A stretch of DNA of 64,000 bases, taken from Prostheceraeus crozeri (Eukaryota; Platyhelminthes; Polycladida; Euryleptidae). The stretch is from the NCBI GenBank assembly GCA_907163375.1, contig CAJQUW010013652.1:1-64000 (forward strand), in the 5' to 3' direction. Made by a program: the position numbers and the translations under genes. The notes beneath the pieces are model-generated. The model saw only the letters and a list, made by a program, of their open reading frames with translations, searched no databases and was not told where the DNA came from. Positions 26,684 to 37,916 of the stretch are shown here, one piece after another. Position 1 is the stretch's first letter; every line of letters starts with the position of its first letter.

Positions 26684-27616
26684 CTTTGTATTGAGTGTAC
26701 TTCATCAATTAATTCACCTGCTTTAATGGTAACTATAAATTCTTCTAAAGTTAGCATGCATGGTGTTTACACACGTGCATCATTTCTATGAAATCTTTTC
26801 ATCGAAGAGCCAGAAGGAATAACAGAAGATGCGCGCGCACTCTCGAGTTGAACTGTGTGTTCCGTGTGTTCGACTTCGGAAGTGCATGCTTGATCATACG
26901 TCAGACTGACTATCATTCTATCTCTACGTACACTGATTGTGACTCATGCTCTGATCAGTAAGATTCCTTTGAATGTGGTAGCGTTACTTCTACTGTCTGG
27001 CTGTCTGATTCTTTCATCATTCATCGACCATGGCTCGTGCTGCAAAGACTTCTGCTCTGCGACTGCTTGCTGGTGATCACGAAAGTGATGTATCCACAGA
27101 ATTAGATTGTTTAACCGCATCACTTTGCTAGAAGTGCAAACTGATTCAAAAAAAATGCACATGCCAGAAAACTTTAAGTGGGCAAAAAAAATTTTTTAAA
27201 ACTTTGCAGAATAGGAAAAAAGTCGTGCGTCTCGTCGCTTTGCGATTGACAATTCAAATTGAAAATCTCCCGATCGCACGTCATTCCTTCATTCAGATTC
27301 GAAAGAAATCATGCTCAAAGTTTTTTTCTGATAATGTTGGGGCCCTATCGATCATTAAAAAAGTTAGCAGGCGCACGAAAAAAAATTCACAACTTTTCTG
27401 TATTCTTGGACATCGACTTGTCTGTCTCTTTTTTGTGTAGTGGTTATGAAAACTACTGAAACTTTGGCAGAAATTGGCGTGTATTAATGTTTGTTTTATT
27501 GCTGCTTTGTTCGATATTGCTTGTATTATGTCAGCGATTGTCTAAGCAGCATATTGTTATTATATCTTCCAATATTTTTTTTGTTTCCTTTCTAAGAAAA
27601 GAGACCTCCTAATTCT

Positions 27617-28830
27617 ATGGATGTATCAGATATATCTGACATTTCTGATGATTTGCACAGCGACGCTTCTGAAATCGATTCTTTACAAGACGATTCAAGC
27701 AGTGACAATGATACGGATGATGATAATCTCAGCGCTGGCGCCAATATCAATGATAGTAATATATTACTTGGCAAAGACGGTATTACGGAATGGACAGAGC
27801 TGAGGAGTGAAGACCACGATATTGGTCGAGCAAGACGAGCTAACATATTGCGACCGAGTCCAGGGTTAAACGCATATGCCTACCAACGGATTAGAGATTT
27901 CCCTATTCGAGACAGTTTCCTCCTATTCTTCAGTGCCGATATGATCGAAACTATCATGATCGAGACCAATAGACAAGGGCGGCGAACTTTTGGAGCAAAC
28001 TTCAAGTCTGTGAGTTACCACGAGATGAAAGCATTCATCGGATTGATGATTCTTCGAGGTGTTTATAGAGCTGCGGGGGAGTGCGTTGATGAACTGTGGT
28101 CCGAAATGCATGGACGCCCAATTTTCAGTAGGACCATGTCCTTGACTCGATTCAAACATATTTGCAGAATTCTCAGATTCGATAACGTTGAAGCGAGACA
28201 AGGCCGCTTGGCACGCGACAAGCTAGCAGCAGTGAGGTTACTTATCGATGGTTTCGTCGATCATAGCCAAAAGTCATATGTTCCCGGGCCTTCTGTAACT
28301 ATTGACGAACAATTGTACCCTTGGCGTGGAAGGTGCCGCTGCAGGCAGTACATGTCATCAAAACCTGCCAAATATGGCTTGAAGTGGTGGCTATTGTGTG
28401 ATTCGGAGAACTTTTATTGTTGGAACATTCAATTTTACTGTGGTCGACAAGAAGATCGTATACAAGGCTTACTCCTCGGGGAGCAAATAGTACTGGCTCT
28501 TACGGATCAGTTGAGAGGAAGTGGACGGAATGTCACATGCGATAACTTTTTTACGTCGCTTCATCTTGTCAGAGAGCTTCTTGATCGGAATATGACTTTG
28601 GTTGGTACGATTCGTGCAAATCGACGTGAAATTCCGTCATCCCTTGCAACTCATCAACAACGGGAACTCTACTCCAGCAAGCAAGCAACAACCAACAGTG
28701 GTGAGAATCAAGTGCTCCTAGTTGTCAATTTATTATCTACCGTACATCGCAAATCTATGGTTGAAAGTGTACCAAAGCACAAACCTGATATTGTCACATA
28801 TTATAACACCACTAAAGGTGGAGTGGATGC
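27617..28830 (+). pseudogene. piggyBac transposase, N-terminal and catalytic part
   Basis: About 405 codons before the insertion. An acidic Ser/Asp-rich N-terminus (SDISDISDDLHSDASEIDSL) leads into the DDE_Tnp_1_7 core. Catalytic Asp residues are seen in VTIDEQLYPWRGR and VTCDNFFTSLHL. The third, in TTKGGVDA, lies at the point where the LTR element has entered. A short 33-codon ORF upstream (27030-27131, MARAAKTSALRLLAG) could be a first exon, but I cannot show it. The gene is interrupted, so inactive in this copy. Confidence 0.85.
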
Positions 28831-29028
28831 TGATGTGACTGACTTTCTCTCTCTCTTCTCTCTCCCCTGACTCTTTATCATTGGCTCTAACTGTTCGCGT
28901 GTTTCCCCTAATGTCTCCTTCATGTACTCTGGGCTATGGGCAGGGAATACACACATGTTTGTCCATCCACGCTGACTTGTTCTTCCTCGTGTTTGCACAG
29001 CTCACTAGCAATTAGTCCCAACACATCA
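28831..29028 (+). repeat. 5' LTR of Ty3/gypsy 1
   Basis: 198 bp, TG...CA ends, CT-rich start, preceded by GATGC. The internal region begins ACTGGCGACGAG, a primer-site-like sequence, and the ATG of the gag-pol frame follows at 29042. Confidence 0.92.
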
Positions 29029-29041
29029 ACTGGCGACGAGA

Positions 29042-32000
29042 ATGGCTCAACGATTAACGATCCCACTACCACGCACCTTCATGGACCATCCTGGTGATCC
29101 TACGGTCCGTTGGGCTAATTGGTTAGCACAGCTTAAAAACTTCTTCACCTTAACGGATTTGACACTTTCTTCTTCGAACAAACTGAGCGACCATGCAAAG
29201 AACGCCTATCTCTCTGCATTGCTCGGAACTGAGGGTGCTCGTATTTTAATGGCACACCCAGTAGCTGCTACAGCTGAATCTGCGACTTTCGCTGATTTCA
29301 GCGCCGCCGTATCCACCCTCTTCGAACGACCTGTCAATCCTGTGCGCGCTGAATATGAATTTCGCAATCGACGTCAAGGCCCGACCGAGTCGGCCGCGGA
29401 CTTCCTTACGTCTCTACGAACCCTGTACGTCGACTGTACCAACCTATGCTCAGATGGCGCCGAGGCGAAGAAGCTCGAAGAACACAACCTCGCGATGCAG
29501 CTAGCAATCGGCTGTTACTCCCGCAAGACGCAGGAGAAACTTTTGCAGCAGCCTGACGTGGATCGCAACGTCTTTTTTCACACGATGCAAGCTGATGAGT
29601 CCGCTTCTGAAGCGTCAGCCGCGATACGAACCGAGGCTCTCAATCGCAGCATCGCAATCGTCACGCATCATCGAGACAAGCGTGGCAGTGGCAAGAACTT
29701 TAAGCCTACTAAACAAAGCACTTCAAACTCGTGCATCGGATGTGGTTCGACTGTGCATCAGTTCAAGTCTCCTGAGTGCCCTGCGTACGGCAAGACATGT
29801 AATAGCTGCAAAAAATTGCATCATTTTGCCGCGCTCTGCATGTCACGAAACAAGAGGAGCGACCGCAGCGTCAAATCTCTCTTCCTCAGCGAGCTCCAGA
29901 TCGGCGCAATTTCATCTCCTGCTTATGAAATTACATTGCTTGTCCAGTGTGACTCAGCGACCGCCCATGTTACATTCATGATAGACTCCGGAGCCGACAT
30001 CTCCACCTTACAGCACGCAGTGGCTTCTGACAACTTCCCTTTGGCATCGATTCGCCCGAACAACCAAGTTGTGCGTAACTTCGACCACAGCCCCATATCT
30101 GGCATCAAAGGCTTTCTCGCATGCAGCCTCAGCTACAACGACCGCCGCAACACTCCCGCTGACTTCCTCGTAGTGCCCAACAGCTATCCTAGCGTCATCG
30201 GTCGTGACGTCATGCGGAGCCTTGGACTAAGAATCTGTGACGACCGCGGCAACATCTTGAGTGTTCGCTCTACAAGCGCGTGCGTACGCGCAGCAGACAA
30301 GTCAACAGAATGTGCGCTCGATAACTTCCCTTCTCTGCGAAGCAACGACCTTGGGACCTTCCCAGACTACACGCATACAATTTCTGTGAGCGAGACTTTC
30401 AGACCTCACGTGACCAAACTTCGCTCTGTTCCTTTGGCCAAACGTGATGCTGTTATGCGCGAGATTCAGAGTATGATCGACAGTGGGATCTGGTCTCCTA
30501 TCAGCAAATCCGATTGTGCTCACGGTATGGTCGTCGTGTCTAAGAAAGACGGAGGTGTCAGAATTACAAGTGACCTTTCTCCACTTAACACTTACATTGT
30601 TCCTGATCGACATCCTTTGCCTCTCCTCGAGGATCTGCTCCTTCAATTGCGCGGTGCCTCCTTCTTTTCAAAAATCGACCTACGAAAAGGGTATTTTCAC
30701 ATACTCTTGGACGAAAGCAGTCGCCGATACACTGCAACGATAACACCGCTTGGGTTAATGGCCTACAACAGACTACCCATGGGTCTGCGCGACGCCGCGT
30801 CAGTGTTTCAAAAGTGTGTTTTTGAAACCCTTAAGAAGTGCAACAACTCTATTGCCTTCATTGACGATATTCTCGTTTACGGCAAGACTCGTGAAGAGCA
30901 TGATGTTGCTCTGCAAAACGTTTTTCAAGCCTTGTCCGACAAACAATTCCGCGTCAACGTCGACAAGTGCGAGCTATGCGTCTCCGAAACCACGTTCCTC
31001 GGCTTCCGATTGAACAAAGATGGTGTCCGTCCCAACCCCGACAAGATCCGACCCATCAAACAAGCACCACCGCCGAAGAACCTAAAACAACTGCAATCCT
31101 TCCTGGGCGCGGTTAACTACCTCTCCAACTTCATCCCCAACCTTGCGAACTTGGCGGAGCCTCTCCGACGTCTCACGCGCAAGAACCAAGCTTTCACTTG
31201 GGGTTGCGACCAAGAGAGGGCATTCCAAACTTTAAAGGAGTCGATCTCGGAGGAGCTACAACTCTCAATCTTTGATCCCCATGCCCCAACAATCGTTACG
31301 GTCGACGCAAGCGACATTGGACTCGGTGCGCAGCTCTCGCAGCAGAAAAATGATATTGAAGTGCCGATTCAATTCATACGCTCTCGGATCGTGAGCGCAA
31401 CTTCGCGGCAAACGAGCGTGAAGCACTCGCGTGTTTGTGGGCCGTAGAGCATTGGGAAAAATTGCTGCTAGGCCGCCATTTCACTCTCCGAACTGACCAT
31501 GGCGCTCTGTCAACTCTCCTCCAACATCACACTTCCACCCGAAAGTCCACTAAATTCATCCGATGGCGTGAACGCTTGTCTCGCTTTGATTTCTCCGTGA
31601 GCTACATCAAAGGCAACACCAACTACATGGCCGACGCTTTGAGCCGCTTGCCTCAAGCCAATCCAAAGAAAGAAGACGCGATCGTGGATGAGGAATCAGA
31701 GACTACCGCCACAATTGCAAGTTTAATGAGCAGCCCGATATCTCTCGACGAATTGAAGAAGCAAACCCTTCGAGACGACACCCTGAAAGCAGCAATGACA
31801 TTCGTGAAATCATCCTGGCCTGCGAAAAATGACCTCTCCCCGGACATTTACCCCTTTTACAATGTCCGAGACGAACTCAGCATCGAGAGCGACCTACTTA
31901 TACGGAGTGATTCTCGAATTGTCGTGCCTACTTCCATGCGCAGGACTATCCTCAACGTCGCACATGCTGGACATCCTGGTATTGTTCGTGCAAAGCGGCA

Positions 32001-32991
32001 GCTACGACGAATTTACTGGTGGCCTGGAATGGACTCGCATGTCGAGAACTTAGTCCGAAATTGCACCGCCTGCGGAGACAGCAGTAAGTCCCACAAACCC
32101 ACCGTCGTGCAACCAACGAAAATTGAACTGCCAACCGAGGCATGGCACAAAGTAGCTATCGACATCACCGGTCCGTTCGCCAACGCGCCAAGTCATCAGC
32201 GATTCCTGACAGTGGTCATAGACTATAAGTCCGGATTCCCGGAAGTCCTCCTGTCCGGTGACATAACTTCCGGTCGAATGATCTCTTGGCTTCAAGAATT
32301 ATTTTCTCGCTACGGCAATCCGTCAATCTTAGTGTCAGACAATGGCAAGCAATTCTGCTCTGGAATTTTTGAAGAGTTTCTACGACAACGAGACATCCTG
32401 CATTGGAAAACGCCCGTCTACGATCCTCGACCAAACGGAAAAGTTGAAGTCTTCAACCGCTATTTGAAACACGGTGTACAAACGTTCGCTTCAGGGAAGA
32501 AGGAATTCGCCTCAGGAATTCAAGAGCTGCTAATGAGTTATCGATCAACCAGCCCGACTCCTGAAGGCGAGACTCCAGCTGAAGCATTTTTCAAGCGTCG
32601 AATCCGCACGGATTACGAGCCTGCCCGCCGAAAGCCTACCAACGAATCAGCACCTACGATTACCCGCGAGAACGACGATCAATCTCCTCAGCAAAAGCCA
32701 CGCTACAGAGGTCCGTTTCGCATCAACGACTGGGTGCGCGTTCGACTACCCCATGTCCCGAAAGGCCTCTCACCTTTCTCCGAACCACGGCGCATCACTG
32801 AAGTATGCGGACACTACACGTATCTGCTATCTGACGGCAACAGATGGAACGCGAGGAGCTTGGTCCGTCATCGTGAAGACCGCCAAGCAATCGAGATTGG
32901 AGTCGAAGGAGCTCTACGGAGAAGATCGAACAGGAAATCCCGTGGTCTTCCGCCTATCCGCTATCCACACGGAATTCGAGGAGGGAGATGA
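29042..32991 (+). pseudogene. Gag-Pol region of Ty3/gypsy 1
   Basis: Parts in order are Gag, a Cys-rich knuckle region (CIGCGSTVHQF, CNSCKKLHHFAALC), aspartic protease (FMIDSGADISTL), reverse transcriptase (SKIDLRKGYFHI, AFIDDILVYGK), RNase H (FTLRTDHGALSTL) and integrase. The integrase has a zinc site (HPGIVRAKRQL, CTAC) and the acidic triad in VAIDITGPF, LVSDNGKQF and NGKVEVFNRY. Long stretches are open; about one break overall. Confidence 0.88.
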
Positions 32992-33189
32992 TGATGTGAC
33001 TGACTTTCTCTCTCTCTTCTCTCTCCCCTGACTCTTTATCATTGGCTCTAACTGTTCGCGTGTTTCTCCTAATGTCTCCTTCATGTACTCTGGGCTATGG
33101 GCAGGGAATACACACATGTTTGTCCATCCACGCTGACTTGTTCTTCCTCGTGTTTGCACAGCTCACTAGAAATTAGTCCCAACATATCA
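32992..33189 (+). repeat. 3' LTR of Ty3/gypsy 1
   Basis: 198 bp, about 98.5 percent like the 5' LTR, followed by the target copy GATGC. The upstream GAATTCGAGGAGGGAGATGA is purine-rich and may be the polypurine tract. Confidence 0.92.
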
Positions 33190-33194
33190 GATGC

Positions 33195-33588
33195 TGCTGA
33201 CGAACGTGTCGGTACATACAGCGTAAAATTCAAGAGCCGTCGTTGGCATGTTATTTTCTGTAACATTGTTGATTTATCGGCCTTGAATGCATTCGTTACG
33301 CATACAATTCACAATCCGGAGTGGAATCAAGGAAAGTTGCAACGTCGACGCCTGTTTCTGCTTGCTCTTGGTCATTCCTTGCTTTCGGATCATTTACAGG
33401 AACGCGCAACATGTTCACGACTTAGCGGTGGACTTGCCATTGGGTCACCTGTGGAATTGCGTAAACGAGGTGTTTGTCAACAATGTCCTGACGGTCAAAA
33501 GAGGAAATGTACAAATCGTTGTGATAGCTGTCACAACTTCGTGTGTAAAGAACATACAAAAAATCTTTGTTCATCCTGCTTTTTGTAG
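33195..33588 (+). pseudogene. piggyBac transposase, C-terminal part
   Basis: It resumes beyond the LTR element with ADERVGTYSVKFKSRRWHV, the conserved segment that follows the third catalytic Asp in piggyBac proteins. It ends in a Cys-rich domain (CQQCPDGQKRKC, CDSCHNFVCKEH, LCSSCF) typical of the family, used for binding the ends. The stop is at 33586-33588. Confidence 0.83.
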
Positions 33589-33654
33589 TTAGAAATGCAG
33601 TTTAGCAAGGTAGTTTCATGATTTTGTTTCATCTTGAGTCGGTCTACATATACC

Positions 33655-34860
33655 GGGTAGTGAAAAAGTCCTTGCACTCTGGGCAATGCTACACAAATAT
33701 TTTATTTGAATTGAAAAACAAATAACTATGCCTATACAAGAGGAGGTATACACGATAGTCTAAAGAACAATTTGCTCACACAAATTTATTCAAAGTGAAG
33801 TCCATTGGCCTGCATACATCGGTCTATTCTATTGGCCCAATCACGAAATGCAGTAGTAAAATGATGATGATCGATATTTTCAATTTCTTGGGTGATCTTA
33901 TTTCTTAAATTATTGAGATTAGCAAATCGTCTTCCAGGAGTAAACACTTTCAAATAGGACCAAAGAAATGAATCACACACAGTCAAATCCGGAGAACGTG
34001 CTGGCCATTCGACTGGTCCTCTTCGGCCGATCCATCGTCTTTGCAAATGCTGATCTATCAAGTTTCTCACATCTGCTGCAGAATGGCATGAAGCCCCATC
34101 TTGCTGAAAGATCATATCTCTTCCAGTACGACGAGTAAAATATGGTATTACAAGTGGAACAACAACATTGTCTATGTATCTTTCCACGTTCATAGTCTCC
34201 CCTTGAATAATGTAAGAAGCAAGACCTCTTGCATGAAACCAGAGCCCAAACTGTTAAAGATCTTGTAGTACAACTTTTATTTGCAATGCGAACGTGGGGA
34301 TTTTCAATTGACCAGCAGTGTAAATTGTGTTTGTTCACATTCCCATTTAAATGAAACGAACACTCATCACTGAATGTAATTTTTCTCAAGTAAGCAGGGT
34401 CATTTTGCAAATTGTTTTTCATAATTTGACAGAACTGCAATCTTCTGTCATGGTCGCCATCGTGCAATTCTTGCGAACAAGTAGGCTTGTAAGGATGGGG
34501 ATGTAGTTTTTCATGTAAAATGTTAAAAGCACTTCCATCTGCAAACAGTGCAGTTCATCTGCAATGTCATCAATTGACAATGTAGGATCATTTGGAATCA
34601 GTTGCCTGGTTTCTTCAACCTTGTCGTCTCCACTTGCAGTGACTGGTATTCCTTATCTTGGACGATGTTTTATGACTGATCCAGTTTCCAAAAGTAAATC
34701 TCTTAAAAAGTACAACGTACTCTTTGCTGGGCAGTCCTTACTGAACATGTCTCTATATTTTTCTGCTACTTGTGCAGGACTTTTAAATGAAATCATCCAA
34801 GACGCCAAATATACTTTTTCTTCAATCGGTAAATCACCCATCACGCACAGCAGCTAATGT
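33655..34860 (-). mobile_element. Mariner relic (DD41D type)
   Basis: Decayed Tc1/mariner-superfamily transposase on the minus strand, read in at least three frames: a helix-turn-helix part (IEEKVYLASWMISFKSP, near 34830), the first Asp (ITFSDECSFHL, near 34365) and the second and third Asp (FQQDGASCH, then WPARSPDLTVCDSFLW, near 34110-33965). The spacing between the last two Asp is 41 residues, the DD41D class. One end may be CCGGGTAGTGAAAAAG near 33655 behind TA. The other end was not found. It sits in the 3' part of the piggyBac. Confidence 0.75.
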
Positions 34861-35145
34861 TGCAATCACAAATGCTACAGACGCTACATTCCGATACATT
34901 GTGACACACTCAGATTGCATTATAATAAAAGGATAAGAAATATAGACCGATACATACAAAACGTGGGCACAGGTAATATGCCTACAATGTTGCCTAGGCC
35001 TACAAGTAAACAGGCCCAACTACCTACATGTCAGATCAATAAATGGATTCTGAAAGTGCAATTTTGATGGCTGAATGTGTAATCCATAAATATACATCCC
35101 ACAACAATAACAATTTTGTTCTCCCCAGCAGCAAATAGGATGAGC

Positions 35146-35202
35146 GGACAAAATTGTCCGTTTATCACTTAACGTATAATTTTTTTACTGATCGCATGCG
35201 GG
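35146..35202 (-). repeat. piggyBac right end
   Basis: GGACAAAATTGTCC (35146-35159), GTTTATCACTTAA (35160-35172) and the tip ATCGCATGCGGG (35191-35202) mirror the left end. TTAA follows directly. Confidence 0.8.
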
Positions 35203-37077
35203 TTAAGCCAATTTTATATCAAATTTTTGTGATAATTCATATATATTTTTTCTGTTGTATCAAGTAATTTCTTACCGCAAAATAACATTTATACGTTAGA
35301 TTATTGCCAAGCTTGGCAATCGCGATTGCCGTGGGCAACGGTGGGCACAGCAACGATGTACATGTACAACCATAGCCAGGCTTCGTACTTATTACAGAGA
35401 AACAATCTGCAAACAAAAGTAAAGACGCAGCTCTGCTCAGACAGTTATGTATTCGGTGAATTGTAAGTGAACTTCACTCTGCTTTTATCTAAGAATGAAA
35501 CAATTGGTTTTCATTTGTGCTATTCCTATATAACATGCGCCATAGAGACATGCGCTCTTCAGATTTGAGATTTAATAATCAACTCACGTAAAATAATGCA
35601 TATGAAGTCTAATTGAAAGAATTATAAATCAACAGGGTGCTCTTATTTACAACTGGGTTTTGCAAGACATCTGATGAAGTAGAATAGACTATTATTTGTT
35701 GCAATTTGGAAGATGTTTTCAGGGTACAAAAATTCCTTGATTTATTATTAAAATGCGTTTTGGTTCTGTAATTACTAAAAAGGGGTAGTGAAAAGGAAAA
35801 TTTGTTGCTCGCTTACAAATATTTTCAAATTCATGCAATATCAGCTGATTTTCACTGACTTCGTTGCTCAGAAAGCAAAACACGTCTATTTCCTATGTAG
35901 CCCTTTATAATATTAAATACAAAGATATTTAATATATATGAGGGCTAGAAAGGAAGCAAACGACAATCCTATTGTTCTCGATGGACCGGCTTTGGTCAGC
36001 TGACTTCAAATGTTTTTAATTTTTGAAACTTAGCACACAGTATCAGTGGCTTATGCTTTATGCAAAATATTATTCCTAAGGCGCTCTGTCGCATCGCACA
36101 TCGTACAGTCAAAAAAATAGCAATTTCGCCCCATTGCCACAATGCTTCTTTTGACCTCAACCGTCGAGTACCGAAACTAGTACACAGCTGATAGGTCTAC
36201 TTCTCATCTAGCCCATTACATAAACAAGTGTTAAATATCTTTGATTAAATATCTTTGGTAGTAACCAAATTGGCAAAATTTTGACTTTTTTATACCTACT
36301 AAAATATTTTTTTGAACCACGGGAACGTAATCTCCGCAAAAACTGAATCTTTTCTTATAAAATTTTTCACTGTATACAGATACTTGTTTGAGTCGACACT
36401 CTATCTACATATCCCTTCTCTATGTTATGAAATTCCCTTGATAATCAGCTTGATTTCCTCTTAGTTAGGATGCTTATTAGCGAATATTCATTCCTTTCGA
36501 TGCCAACTAGTTATGCATCCATGTTGTGCTTCTTAGATTAATCATGTCAAAGTATAAGAGCACTATGTACCCACTATATTGTATGCTTTCTGTATGGTGT
36601 GCGTCCTCAGTTCTGTGATTTCCGATTTTTAAGCATTGTCAAATAAGCTGCTTATTCTTCTCAACGTGATTATTTTATCAACTTTCTTTCATACGCAAAA
36701 AATCGAAAAAAGTTCTCCCTATCAGATGCACGTTAGTTTTGTGTTATAGGATAAGAGGTTATTTGAGAAGTGTGGAGTTTGAATTATTAGGAGCACTGTG
36801 ACCATTTTCATTCTTTGAAGTTACATAGTAGTGAATGAAAAGAACAATTTCACAAGTTGTCAAACTGGCATGTTTTTTGGGTTGCTAATCACGCAGACTG
36901 ATCCTCTCGCTTCCTTTTTTATTATTCGTGCGCCAAGTAGGCATATAATATATAAGACGCTCTCGCAGATTATTCATCCAGTTTTGCAATTCTGCGTTCT
37001 ACACCAATTCATTTGTAAGGGTGATTTCTGTGCACCTCTCACCAAATGCCGCTCTTCTGTATTCTGGTTTATCATTA
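35203..37077. other. AT-rich stretch without recognisable gene
   Basis: About 1.9 kb between the piggyBac and the second LTR element. Only short chance frames are present (for example 36831-37082 plus, hydrophobic, no motif). There is a repeated TTAAATATCTTTG word near 36230-36260. Nothing else is seen. Confidence 0.55.
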
Positions 37078-37313
37078 TGTAAGTAATCTAGTTAATTCGT
37101 TCAACTTTTAATACATGAGCGAACGGAAGACAAAACAGGAATCAGCGTCAATCGGTAAGGTGTAATCAATCGTTAATTCGAATCGTTAATCAATTCGCAC
37201 AGAACTTCGACAACATGGACATGTCTATCGAAATTACATGTTTCGACCTTAAACCACTTCCGGCCTTGCCAGATTTAAACAAAAAAAACATAGAAATTTC
37301 GTTATTCATCACA
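37078..37313 (-). repeat. 3' LTR of Ty3/gypsy 2
   Basis: Written on plus it begins TGTAAGTAATCTAG and ends TTCATCACA. It is preceded by ATTA, which recurs beyond the other LTR. Confidence 0.9.
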
Positions 37314-37600
37314 CTCCCCCAACACTGCAAAAAATGGGGTATACCAGCATGAAAAGCAATGATACACAGCAACAGAAACACAATACAAAGGAGATTTTTA
37401 TCTTCCTTTCCACTGACAATGTATAAGAAACCAGAATGACGAAAAATGTCATTACACTGTCGGTTAACAAAAGTATTTACTGTATTTACAACGGCATTTA
37501 CACTGTCGGGTTTACGGTATTTACAAATGTTGAAGTCATGCCAAATGCATTCGAGATCTGTCCTTCCATGGGTTCCGTTGAGTCAGTTGGAATAACACAG

Positions 37601-37765
37601 GGACGATACAACGTGGTTAATGTCATTTTCAGGAGTGCGCTGCAACGCGTTCTCCGAATCAACACAGGGATCGGTGTCCGAATCACTGAAGGTAGTGAGG
37701 TCGGACGATACAACGTGGTTAATGTCATTTTCAGGAGTGCGCTGCAACGCGTTCTCCGAATCACT
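37601..37765. repeat. Tandem duplication of about 104 bp near the end of pol
   Basis: GGACGATACAACGTGG begins a 60-bp identical block at about 37601 and again at about 37705. It encodes a short repeated tail on the minus strand and lies just inside the 3' LTR. Confidence 0.75.
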
Positions 37766-37916
37766 TAAGGCATTGAAGTCCGATCGTACTTCCTGATTGT
37801 TTCGAATTCCACGGGTCCACCGTAACGCATTCTCGAAGTCCGAGGGTGGAGGTTCGCCCAGCTCCCATTCACGACTGCCCTCGTCGGACAGATGGTTGGT
37901 ATCCCCCACTCGTAGA

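Larger units (their letters stand above)
28831..33189 (+). mobile_element. Ty3/gypsy LTR retrotransposon 1 (fossil)
   Basis: Two 198-bp LTRs (28831-29028 and 32992-33189) begin TGATGTGACTGAC and end CATCA or ATATCA. The 5-bp target duplication GATGC lies at 28826-28830 and 33190-33194. The LTRs differ at about three positions, so the insertion is young. Gag with zinc knuckles, protease, RT, RNase H and integrase are in Ty3/gypsy order (Mag-like by appearance). Coding is not continuous; about one break, or a family-type shift between frames. Confidence 0.93.
26476..35202 (+). mobile_element. piggyBac DNA transposon with nested insertions
   Basis: Terminal inverted repeats CCCGCATACGAT (26476) and ATCGCATGCGGG (to 35202) are flanked by TTAA on both sides (26472-26475 and 35203-35206), the target of piggyBac. 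The body is about 4.4 kb once the 4.36-kb LTR element at 28831-33189 is set aside, which is longer than usual because a mariner relic also lies in its 3' part. Subterminal palindromes are shared by both ends. Confidence 0.88.

Noticed and set aside
34564-34857. Plus-strand ORF MSSIDNVGSFGIS
   Set aside because: It is the opposite strand of the mariner N-terminal region.
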